This document shows positions 1 to 5,555 of a stretch of 7,363 nucleotides of DNA, piece after piece. Source of the stretch: Methylophilaceae bacterium (lineage in GTDB: Bacteria; Pseudomonadota; Gammaproteobacteria; Burkholderiales; Methylophilaceae). Position numbers and translations under genes: made by a program. Every line of letters begins with the position of its first letter. Within the stretch, counting starts at the first letter, position 1. Location of the stretch: assembly GCA_010031285.1 (NCBI GenBank), contig RHAY01000035.1:1-7363 (forward strand), read 5' to 3'. The notes below the pieces were generated by a model. It searched no databases and had not been told where the DNA came from. It saw only the letters and a list, made by a program, of their open reading frames with translations.

Positions 1-297
1 ATTTTTTTGATCCGATGAAGGCTCCCCTGCGTATCGCGCAGATAAAACACCCGGTTTACCATCCAGTGCATCGACACAAATGCCTGAATCATCAGCAATC
101 GCAGGAAGTTTTGATAGGCGGCTTGCATGTCTTGCTTTGATAAGTGCATTTTCAACAAATGTATGAAAAGGCTCTTCAGTGGCTTCAATTTTAAAATGTG
201 ATTGAGGCAGTATCTCAACGTTCATGTCATTTAGAATCGACTGAATTTCAATAAGTTTTTTGGCATTGCTCGTTGCAATGACGATTTGTTTCTTCAT
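1..297 (-). CDS. rdgB: RdgB/HAM1-type XTP/dITP pyrophosphatase, N-terminal half (cut by window edge)
   Basis: This is the first 99 codons of a house-cleaning nucleotide pyrophosphatase, which hydrolyses dITP, ITP and XTP to monophosphates in the cytoplasm so that deaminated purines are not built into DNA or RNA. The start is ATG at 297-295. Visible family hallmarks are the T-x-N-x-x-K nucleotide-binding loop (T9, N11, K14), the segment EEPFHTFVENALIKA at about 41-55, the catalytic ADDSG at 68-72 with D70 as the likely general base, and SARYAGE at 86-92. The fragment ends at DQKN, near the middle of a family that is usually about 200 residues, so the C-terminal half lies beyond the left edge. 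The gene begins only 4 bases after the rph stop codon, which suggests co-transcription and probably coupled translation; there is no strong Shine-Dalgarno sequence of its own. The match to E. coli RdgB is strong throughout. Confidence 0.95.
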   Translation of the reverse strand, partial: MKKQIVIATSNAKKLIEIQSILNDMNVEILPQSHFKIEATEEPFHTFVENALIKARHASRLSKLPAIADDSGICVDALDGKPGVLSARYAGEPSSDQKN

Positions 298-301
298 GAA
301 A

Positions 302-1018
302 TTACTTTAAAACGTTTTTTTGTAATTGAATCAGTTCTTTGATGCCTTCTGCTGCAAGATCAGCCATTTGATCCATCATTTCGCGAGAAAAAGGCGTCCC
401 TTCAGCAGTACCTTGAATTTCCACAAAACCTCCAGAGCCGGTCATCACGATGTTCATATCTGTGTCGCAACTGGAATCTTCCGAATAATCTAAATCTAAT
501 AAAGGCTTTCCTTCATGGAGACCAACAGAAATAGCTGCCACAGCGTCAATCAATGGAGATTCGGAAATAAGTTTTTGATTCATTAAATGTGTAATCGCAT
601 CGTGAACCGCGACGTAAGCGCCAGTGATACTTGCAGTTCGCGTTCCACCATCAGCTTGAATCACATCACAATCAATTTGAATGGTACGTTCCCCGAGTTT
701 TTTTAAATCAATAATGGCTCTTAAGCTTCGTCCAATGAGGCGTTGAATTTCTTGAGTACGACCTGATTGTTTTCCGCGCGCAGCTTCTCGGTCCATTCTA
801 GATCCTGTTGATCTTGGGAGCATCCCATATTCCGCCGTAATCCAACCTTGATTTTGCCCTTTTAAAAAGGAAGGCACTTTTTCATCAATACTTGCAGTAC
901 ATAACACATGGGTATCACCAAATTTTATTAGGACAGAACCTTCTGCATGTTTTGTGTAGTGTCTAATAATTTCAACCGGCCTTATTTGGTTGTGAGCGCG
1001 TTGATTTAATCTCATCAT
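302..1018 (-). CDS. rph: RNase PH (phosphorolytic 3' exoribonuclease, tRNA 3'-end maturation)
   Basis: RNase PH trims the 3' ends of tRNA precursors and other RNAs, using phosphate to release nucleoside diphosphates; it works as a ring-shaped hexamer. The 238 residues equal the usual family length. Conserved blocks are YTKHAEGSVL (21-30), GDTHVLCTASI (35-44), FLKGQNQGWITAEYGMLPRST (about 51-71), the REAARGKQSGRTQEIQRLIGRSLR region (77-100), the phosphate-binding GGTRTASITGA (124-134) with R127, and the acidic active-site region around D181 and D187 (SEDSSCDTDMN). The C-terminal part keeps EIQGTAEG (200-207). Unlike the frameshifted rph of E. coli K-12, this copy is intact. Two ATG codons stand in tandem at the start; the upstream one lies 6 bases from GAGG, and the second would shorten the protein by one residue. 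It is the first gene of a leftward unit with rdgB and is read divergently from yicC. Confidence 0.97.
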   Translation of the reverse strand: MMRLNQRAHNQIRPVEIIRHYTKHAEGSVLIKFGDTHVLCTASIDEKVPSFLKGQNQGWITAEYGMLPRSTGSRMDREAARGKQSGRTQEIQRLIGRSLRAIIDLKKLGERTIQIDCDVIQADGGTRTASITGAYVAVHDAITHLMNQKLISESPLIDAVAAISVGLHEGKPLLDLDYSEDSSCDTDMNIVMTGSGGFVEIQGTAEGTPFSREMMDQMADLAAEGIKELIQLQKNVLK

Positions 1019-1022
1019 CTTC

Positions 1023-1028
1023 TTCCTC
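1023..1028 (-). promoter_or_regulatory. Shine-Dalgarno sequence of rph
   Basis: On the minus strand this reads GAGGAA. GAGG lies 6 bases before the first of the two tandem ATG codons and 9 before the second. Both spacings are acceptable, so the site supports the rph start region but does not choose between the two codons. Confidence 0.75.
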
Positions 1029-1041
1029 GATAGAAGTCGTC

Positions 1042-1070
1042 ATTATAAGCTAGCTTTAATTGATTGATAT
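1042..1070 (-). promoter_or_regulatory. Predicted sigma-70-type promoter of rph-rdgB
   Basis: The minus strand carries a perfect -10 hexamer TATAAT at 1047-1042. At a 17-base spacing the -35 position (1070-1065) reads ATATCA, which matches the consensus at only three of six positions, so the promoter rests mainly on its -10. Transcription would start near 1035 and leave a leader of about 17 bases containing the GAGGAA ribosome-binding site. The promoter faces away from the yicC promoter. It is inferred from sequence only. Confidence 0.55.
1047..1056. repeat. 10-bp perfect palindrome AAGCTAGCTT in the rph promoter spacer
   Basis: The ten bases read the same on both strands. The palindrome touches the first base of the rph -10 hexamer and lies in the spacer, a position where a bound repressor or activator could act. 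A palindrome of this length has a roughly one-in-ten chance of occurring somewhere in a 130-base intergenic region, so it may be accidental. Confidence 0.4.
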
Positions 1071-1075
1071 CTTGT

Positions 1076-1100
1076 CATTTGAAGGTTTTAGTCGCAAATG
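1076..1100. repeat. Inverted repeat CATTTG / CAAATG between the divergent promoters
   Basis: The arms CATTTG (1076-1081) and CAAATG (1095-1100) are exact reverse complements separated by 13 bases. The dyad is centred near 1088, between the two predicted promoters and upstream of the yicC -10. It could be a regulator site for the pair or chance; the arms are short and the symmetry does not extend further. Confidence 0.3.
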
Positions 1101-1111
1101 CAACTATAGAT

Positions 1112-1120
1112 TGATAAAAT
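1112..1120 (+). promoter_or_regulatory. Predicted extended -10 promoter of the yicC-recG cluster
   Basis: The sequence TGATAAAAT contains the extended -10 element TGn followed by TAAAAT, which matches TATAAT at five of six positions. No good -35 is found 16-18 bases upstream, which fits an extended -10 promoter. Transcription would begin near 1127, leaving a leader of about 22 bases before the yicC ATG. It is the only candidate I see for driving the whole rightward cluster, since the later gaps are too short and lack clear promoters. Confidence 0.5.
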
Positions 1121-1148
1121 GACGCTTAAACATTGAATTGGATACCTT

Positions 1149-2015
1149 ATGGCTTTAAGCATGACCGGTTTTTCTTTTAAGGAAGCAGATACAGAACAGG
1201 GTATTTTGCTTCTTGAATTTCGGTCTTTAAATAATCGATATTTAGAGCTTCAAGTTAAATTAGATGAATCCTTAAGGTCTTTTGAGCCCATGATTCGCGA
1301 TCTGATATCCGCCGAAATAAAAAGGGGTAAAGTGGATTGCAGGATTTATTTCAAATCTAAAACGCATGCGCTCGATGTTAAAAATGTCGATCCCATTAAG
1401 TTAAAACAGCTTGCGATTTCAGTCGATGAAATTGCAAAACATTTTTCTGATGTGCAGCCAGTGAATGCGCTCGATATTTTAAAAACAAGCGAAATCATGC
1501 ACGACCAATCCGTCAATATGAACTTACTTGAACAAGACCTTAAAAAAAATCTCAAAGAAGCACTATTAGAAATTCAAGCATCTAAAGCACGTGAAGGTGA
1601 AAAATTACAAAAGATTTTATTGGATAAATTAAAAGATATTGAAGGGCTTATAGATGAAGCTAAAAAAATCTTGCCCGTTTTAATCAAAGAGTATCAAACT
1701 AAAATTGAAAATAAATTTAAAGAAGCATTAGTTACAATCGATGATGACCGACTAAAACAAGAGTTTCTTATTTTTATACAAAAGATGGATATTGATGAAG
1801 AGCTTAATCGAATTACATCTCACATTGATGAAGTAAGACGATTACTCAAAACCGATGGCGCGATGGGTAAAAAACTAGACTTTATGATGCAGGAACTTAA
1901 TCGTGAAGCGAATACTTTAGGTTCAAAATCGATTTCACCTAAAACTTCACAAATCTCAGTTGATTTAAAAGTTTTGATTGAGCAAATGCGTGAACAAATT
2001 CAGAATATTGAATGA
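1149..2015 (+). CDS. yicC: YicC-family endoribonuclease
   Basis: This is a 288-residue member of the YicC family (N-terminal YicC-like domain plus C-terminal DUF1732); E. coli YicC is 287 residues. The E. coli protein has been described as an endoribonuclease involved in decay of the small RNA RyhB. Features seen are the start MALSMTGFSF, the R-S-L-N-x-R-Y-L-E block at about 25-33, an RGKV segment near residue 59, a long charged helical middle section rich in Lys and Glu, and the conserved C-terminal part with EELNRITSHIDEV, GKKLDFMMQELNREANTLGSKS and LIEQMREQIQNIE. The C-terminal tail matches E. coli YicC. The Shine-Dalgarno match is weak (GGAT, 5 bases before ATG). It heads the rightward cluster and lies next to rph as in Pseudomonas, consistent with a shared RNA-metabolism role. 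gmk follows after 19 bases. Confidence 0.93.
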   Translation: MALSMTGFSFKEADTEQGILLLEFRSLNNRYLELQVKLDESLRSFEPMIRDLISAEIKRGKVDCRIYFKSKTHALDVKNVDPIKLKQLAISVDEIAKHFSDVQPVNALDILKTSEIMHDQSVNMNLLEQDLKKNLKEALLEIQASKAREGEKLQKILLDKLKDIEGLIDEAKKILPVLIKEYQTKIENKFKEALVTIDDDRLKQEFLIFIQKMDIDEELNRITSHIDEVRRLLKTDGAMGKKLDFMMQELNREANTLGSKSISPKTSQISVDLKVLIEQMREQIQNIE

Positions 2016-2034
2016 CAATGAATAGAGACTTCAT

Positions 2035-2646
2035 ATGAGCCAAGCCCATTTGTTTATTATTGCAGCAGCTTCTGGTGCCGGTAAGACGACACTAGTAAAA
2101 GCTTTATTAAATAAAGATAAAGATCTTCAAGCCTCTGTATCGCATACGACACGAAAACCGCGTCCAGGTGAAGTAGATGGTGTGGATTATCATTTTGTTG
2201 ATGAGAGCACGTTTTTAGATTTGAAGAAAAAAGGCGAATTCTTAGAGTCTGCTGAATGTCATGGGGCTATGTACGGCACGAGTAAAAAATCAGTGCAGAC
2301 AATTCTTGATCAAAAGAAAGATGTGATTTTAGAAATTGATTGGCAAGGTGCTCAAGCCCTTAAAGCTCAATTTAAAGAAGCCGTTTCAATTTTTGTGTTG
2401 CCTCCTTCTGTTGAAACATTGGCTGAAAGATTAAATAACCGCGGACATGATAGTGATGAGACGATTGCAAAGAGACTCGCGGTTGCCCGAGAAGAGATGA
2501 GTCATGTAGATGAGTTTGATTATGTTACAATCAATGATGACTTTGAAGTAGCGCTTCATGATCTTATGGCGATTATTCGATCTACTCGATTAATGTGTCA
2601 TATTCAGCTCACACGACATAGCCACTTAATTAAAAACTTGACTTGA
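2035..2646 (+). CDS. gmk: Guanylate kinase
   Basis: Guanylate kinase transfers phosphate from ATP to GMP or dGMP, giving GDP or dGDP, an essential step towards GTP and (p)ppGpp. At 203 residues it is close to the E. coli enzyme and aligns without gaps at the start. The P-loop is AASGAGKTT at 11-19 with K17. The GMP-binding block is SHTTRKPRPGE at 36-46 (S36, R40, R43, E46), followed by Y52, E71 and Y80-G-T-S. The LEIDWQGAQ motif is at 99-107 with D102, and the lid region carries RLNNRGHDSDETIAKRL at about 132-148. One oddity is that the P-loop proline common in relatives (A-P-S-G-A-G-K) is alanine here, with all catalytic residues kept. The start ATG follows a weak AGAGA site. rpoZ begins 16 bases after the stop, so this is one operon with yicC, rpoZ and spoT. 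Confidence 0.97.
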   Translation: MSQAHLFIIAAASGAGKTTLVKALLNKDKDLQASVSHTTRKPRPGEVDGVDYHFVDESTFLDLKKKGEFLESAECHGAMYGTSKKSVQTILDQKKDVILEIDWQGAQALKAQFKEAVSIFVLPPSVETLAERLNNRGHDSDETIAKRLAVAREEMSHVDEFDYVTINDDFEVALHDLMAIIRSTRLMCHIQLTRHSHLIKNLT

Positions 2647-2651
2647 AATTT

Positions 2652-2655
2652 GGAG
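2652..2655 (+). promoter_or_regulatory. Shine-Dalgarno sequence of rpoZ
   Basis: GGAG lies 7 bases before the rpoZ ATG, the clearest ribosome-binding site on the plus strand here. It supports efficient separate initiation of omega within the operon. Confidence 0.7.
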
Positions 2656-2662
2656 AAATAAC

Positions 2663-2878
2663 ATGGCACGAATTACAGTAGATGATTGTTTAGAGATGAT
2701 TCCTAATCGCTTTAAACTTACTTTAGCTGCCGCATACCGCGCAAGACAATTAGCCAATGGTGCCGAAGCATTAGTGAGCACACACGGTTTAAGAGATAAG
2801 CCTACGGTATTAGCATTAAGAGAAATCGCAGCAGGTAAAGTTGGTCTTGATATCTTAAATAGAAAAACAACGTACTAA
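2663..2878 (+). CDS. rpoZ: RNA polymerase omega subunit
   Basis: Omega binds the beta-prime subunit, helps its folding and assembly into RNA polymerase, and in E. coli forms part of ppGpp site 1. The 71-residue protein starts MARITVDDCLEMIPNRFKL, and the central helices carry AAAYRARQLANGAEALV and the conserved TVLALREIAAGKV (about 48-60). Residues A2-R3-I4-T5 keep the MAR motif that contacts ppGpp in E. coli. The C-terminal tail is short: E. coli omega has 91 residues, so about 20 are absent after the conserved core, and the stop is not caused by a visible frameshift. Position between gmk and spoT is the standard gammaproteobacterial arrangement. The tail is variable across bacteria, so the short form is probably functional. 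Confidence 0.95.
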   Translation: MARITVDDCLEMIPNRFKLTLAAAYRARQLANGAEALVSTHGLRDKPTVLALREIAAGKVGLDILNRKTTY

Positions 2879-2888
2879 TTCTAAATTG

Positions 2889-2901
2889 GGGCTTAACGCC
2901 C
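2889..2901 (+). other. Small GC-rich hairpin in the rpoZ-spoT gap
   Basis: GGGC (2889-2892) and GCCC (2898-2901) can pair around the five-base loop TTAAC. It is followed by CGCTTAAG rather than a run of T, so it does not look like an intrinsic terminator. GCTTAA also occurs twice (2891-2896 and 2902-2907). The hairpin lies just upstream of the spoT ribosome-binding region and might affect translation or mRNA processing between omega and spoT; with four base pairs this is speculative. Confidence 0.35.
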
Positions 2902-2918
2902 GCTTAAGAGTAAAGACT

Positions 2919-5120
2919 ATGGCTAGTACCGCTCATTTTAACAAAGCGGATGCTCAAAAAACACCGCCTCTTCCGTTACTGCCTGTCGATAACGAAGAGT
3001 CTGAACTCACAATCCTTCTTAAGACCTATCTAAAAACGAAAGACATCCACAAAATATGGGATGCCTACCGATTTAGCGAAGAAGCACATCATGGTCAATC
3101 TAGACGAAGTGGTGAGCCTTATATTGTTCATCCAGTAGCAGTAGCATGCACTTTAGCCAGACTTCATCTTGATGCTCCTACAATACTTGCAGCACTGCTG
3201 CACGATGTTGTTGAAGATACAACAATCACAACTAAAGAAATTGAAAAAAAATTTGGTAAACAAGTATCGGTATTAGTCGATGGTTTATCCAAACTCGACA
3301 AAATTGAATTTCAAGATGCTACACAAGCACAAGCTGAAAATTTTAGAAAAATGTTATTGGCAATGTCGAATGATGTCCGCGTTATTTTAGTAAAGCTCGC
3401 GGATCGCCTTCATAATATGCAAACCTTAGATGTTTTAAGACCTGAAAAACAAAAACGTATTGCCCAAGAAACACATGACATTTATGCGCCCATTGCAAAT
3501 CGATTGGGTTTGAATACCATTTATCAGGAGCTTGAAGATTTAAGCTTTAAACATCTATACCCTATGCGCTATCGTGCAATTCAAAAAGCTATGAAAGCTT
3601 CTCGAGGAAATCGTCGTGAAGTCGTTGAAAAAATTACGGCAGCCATTCAACAAAAACTCGTTGAGATGAAAATAGAAGCTGAAGTTACCGGACGAGAAAA
3701 AAATACTTATAGTATTTATAAAAAGATGAGTGAAAAAAGTATGTCTTTTGCCCAGATCAATGACATCTATGCATTTAGAATTATTGTGAAAGAAGCGAAC
3801 GATGCCTACTCAGCATTAGGTGCCTTACATGCGCTTTATAAACCACTCCCAGGTAAATTTAAAGATTACATTGCGATTCCAAAAGCGAATGGATACCAAT
3901 CATTACACACAAGTTTGTTTGGGCCTTTCGGTACGCCCATTGAAGTACAAATTCGTAGTGAAAAAATGCACAAACTCGCAGAAGCAGGAGTTGCAGCTCA
4001 TTGGCTTTATAAAACAAAAGATGCACATCTCACTGAACTTCAACAACAAACACATCAATGGTTAAAACGTCTCCTAGAAATTCAATCAGATAGTTCAGAT
4101 TCGCTTGAATTCTTGGAGCATTTAAAAGTTGATCTTTTTCCTGATGAAGTTTATGTATTTACACCTAAAGGAAAAATTTTAGCGCTTCCTAAAGGGTCGA
4201 CCGCAGTTGATTTTGCTTACGCAGTTCATAGTGATGTGGGTAATTGTTGTGTAGCAGCAAAATATAATCAAGAACTTGTTCCGCTTCGAGCCGAAGTAAA
4301 TAACGGCGATCATATTGAAATTATTACAGCGCCTTTAGCTAAACCTAATCCTGCATGGTTAAATTTTGTGATTACTGGAAAAGCAAGATCACATATTCGA
4401 CAATATTTAAAATCGATTGAATCAGAGGAATCTTCAAGGCTTGGTGAAGGTATGCTTAATCAAGCATTGAAAGCACTTCATATTAATCCATCCACTATTA
4501 AAGAATCTCACTGGAAAAAATTAATCAGTGATTATGGTGTTAAAAGCAAAGAAGATATTTTGGCTGAGATTGGTTTAGGTAAGCGGATGAATGTTATGGT
4601 GGCGCACCAACTTATTAGTTTTATGGAGGGTGTGAGCCATGTCAAAGGTAAACATAAGCAACTTGATGTGATTACTATTAAAGGCTCCGAGAGTATGGCG
4701 ATTCAATTAGCAACCTGTTGCCATCCTATTCCAGGTGACCCTATTTTGGGATTTATAAATAAAGATAAAGGTCTTGTAGTTCATACACATGACTGTTTAG
4801 CGATTAGAAAATTTAAACTTGATCCAGATAAATGGCTTGATGTTGAATGGGATCCAAATCCAGATCGATTATTTAAGGTCAATTTACAAATTATGGTATT
4901 AAATGAGCGTGGGATGCTTGCTAAAATTTCTTCAGTGATTGCGGAGTCAGATTCAAATATTGATAATGTGAATGTTGAAGAATCCGATGGCGGACATTTT
5001 GTAAATGTGAATTTTATTGTGCAAGTGCATAATCGCATTCACTTAGCAGATCTGATGAGAAACTTAAGAAAGATCACTAATATTTCTAGAATTAGTCGTG
5101 TCAAAATGAAAAACTTTTAA
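2919..5120 (+). CDS. spoT: SpoT, bifunctional (p)ppGpp synthetase/hydrolase
   Basis: This long RelA/SpoT homolog controls the stringent-response alarmone (p)ppGpp. From ATG 2919 it has 733 residues (E. coli SpoT has 702). Domains in order are: HD hydrolase (about 40-190) with H71, H95-D96, E99-D100 and D162-R-L-H-N; synthetase (about 250-375) with GREKNTYSIYKKM from 258, KFKD at 313-316 and GYQSLHT at 325-331; TGS (about 405-465) beginning LFPDEVYVFTPKG; a helical region; a zinc-finger-like segment with C600-C601-H602 and H622-x-H624-D-C626; and an ACT domain (about 651-733). An intact HD site indicates hydrolase activity, and the basic KFKD resembles the RxKD motif of bifunctional enzymes. 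An in-frame TTG at 2886 would add 11 residues but lacks a ribosome-binding site, whereas ATG 2919 has AAGAG 8 bases upstream. rpoZ precedes it and ridA follows after 30 bases. Confidence 0.96.
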   Translation: MASTAHFNKADAQKTPPLPLLPVDNEESELTILLKTYLKTKDIHKIWDAYRFSEEAHHGQSRRSGEPYIVHPVAVACTLARLHLDAPTILAALLHDVVEDTTITTKEIEKKFGKQVSVLVDGLSKLDKIEFQDATQAQAENFRKMLLAMSNDVRVILVKLADRLHNMQTLDVLRPEKQKRIAQETHDIYAPIANRLGLNTIYQELEDLSFKHLYPMRYRAIQKAMKASRGNRREVVEKITAAIQQKLVEMKIEAEVTGREKNTYSIYKKMSEKSMSFAQINDIYAFRIIVKEANDAYSALGALHALYKPLPGKFKDYIAIPKANGYQSLHTSLFGPFGTPIEVQIRSEKMHKLAEAGVAAHWLYKTKDAHLTELQQQTHQWLKRLLEIQSDSSDSLEFLEHLKVDLFPDEVYVFTPKGKILALPKGSTAVDFAYAVHSDVGNCCVAAKYNQELVPLRAEVNNGDHIEIITAPLAKPNPAWLNFVITGKARSHIRQYLKSIESEESSRLGEGMLNQALKALHINPSTIKESHWKKLISDYGVKSKEDILAEIGLGKRMNVMVAHQLISFMEGVSHVKGKHKQLDVITIKGSESMAIQLATCCHPIPGDPILGFINKDKGLVVHTHDCLAIRKFKLDPDKWLDVEWDPNPDRLFKVNLQIMVLNERGMLAKISSVIAESDSNIDNVNVEESDGGHFVNVNFIVQVHNRIHLADLMRNLRKITNISRISRVKMKNF

Positions 5121-5150
5121 GCCAATTATAAAAAAAGAAAGATTGAAGAA

Positions 5151-5528
5151 ATGACAAAAGAAATTATTCAAACTAAAAAAGCACCAGAAGCGATTGGTAC
5201 TTATTCTCAAGCTGTCAAAATAGCTAATACTATTTATTTATCGGGACAAATTGCACTCGATCCTCAATCTATGCAATTAGTTGAAGGTATTGAAGCACAA
5301 ATTCATCAGGTATTTAAAAATTTAAAATCAGTCGTCGAAGCTTCCGGAGCGCAACTAAGCGATATCGTTAAAATTAATATTTACTTAACTGATTTATCTC
5401 ATTTTGCTTTGGTCAATACCATCATGGGCGAATATTTTACAAAACCTTATCCAGCGAGAGCTGCGGTAGGTGTTGCATCACTTCCAAGAAATGCACTTAT
5501 TGAAGCTGATGGCATCGTTGTTCTTTAA
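5151..5528 (+). CDS. ridA: RidA (YjgF/YER057c/UK114) enamine/imine deaminase
   Basis: RidA speeds the hydrolysis of reactive 2-aminoacrylate and related enamines/imines released by PLP enzymes such as threonine dehydratase, protecting other PLP enzymes. It forms a trimer with active sites between subunits. The 125-residue length is typical. Conserved features are APEAIGTYSQAV (11-22) with Y18, LSGQIALDP (30-38), the NLKSVVEASG helix (57-66), DIVKINIYLTDL (71-82), and the active-site R103 (in PARAAV) and E118 (in LIEAD), equivalent to R105 and E120 of E. coli RidA. The start ATG has only a weak GAAGA site close by. Its place between spoT and recG matches Pseudomonas. Its stop at 5526-5528 lies in the same frame as recG, and a second in-frame TAA at 5541 separates the two. 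Confidence 0.94.
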   Translation: MTKEIIQTKKAPEAIGTYSQAVKIANTIYLSGQIALDPQSMQLVEGIEAQIHQVFKNLKSVVEASGAQLSDIVKINIYLTDLSHFALVNTIMGEYFTKPYPARAAVGVASLPRNALIEADGIVVL

Positions 5529-5540
5529 AACATTTTTACC

Positions 5541-5546
5541 TAAGAG
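5541..5546 (+). promoter_or_regulatory. Shine-Dalgarno-like site for the recG CTG start
   Basis: TAAGAG resembles the TAAGGAG consensus with one base missing and ends 9 bases before CTG 5556. This spacing favours CTG 5556 as the recG start. The TAA of this site is also the in-frame stop that bounds the recG reading frame upstream. Confidence 0.5.
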
Positions 5547-5555
5547 TATTTCAAT

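Noticed and set aside
1346..1555. Open frame of 69 codons on the minus strand inside yicC
   Set aside because: It lies wholly within a strongly conserved gene on the other strand and resembles no known protein; it is a shadow.
2889..2901. Intrinsic terminator between rpoZ and spoT
   Set aside because: The stem is only four base pairs and no T-run follows.
3820..4065. Open frame of 81 codons overlapping spoT in another frame
   Set aside because: It covers the conserved synthetase domain of spoT and has low-complexity composition; it is a shadow.
4781..5038. Open frame of 85 codons antisense to the end of spoT
   Set aside because: It is antisense to the conserved zinc-finger and ACT regions with no recognisable protein.
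5104..5132. Internal promoter before ridA using TATAAA at 5127-5132
   Set aside because: No -35 or extended -10 element is found at a suitable distance, and A/T-rich sequence gives such hexamers often.
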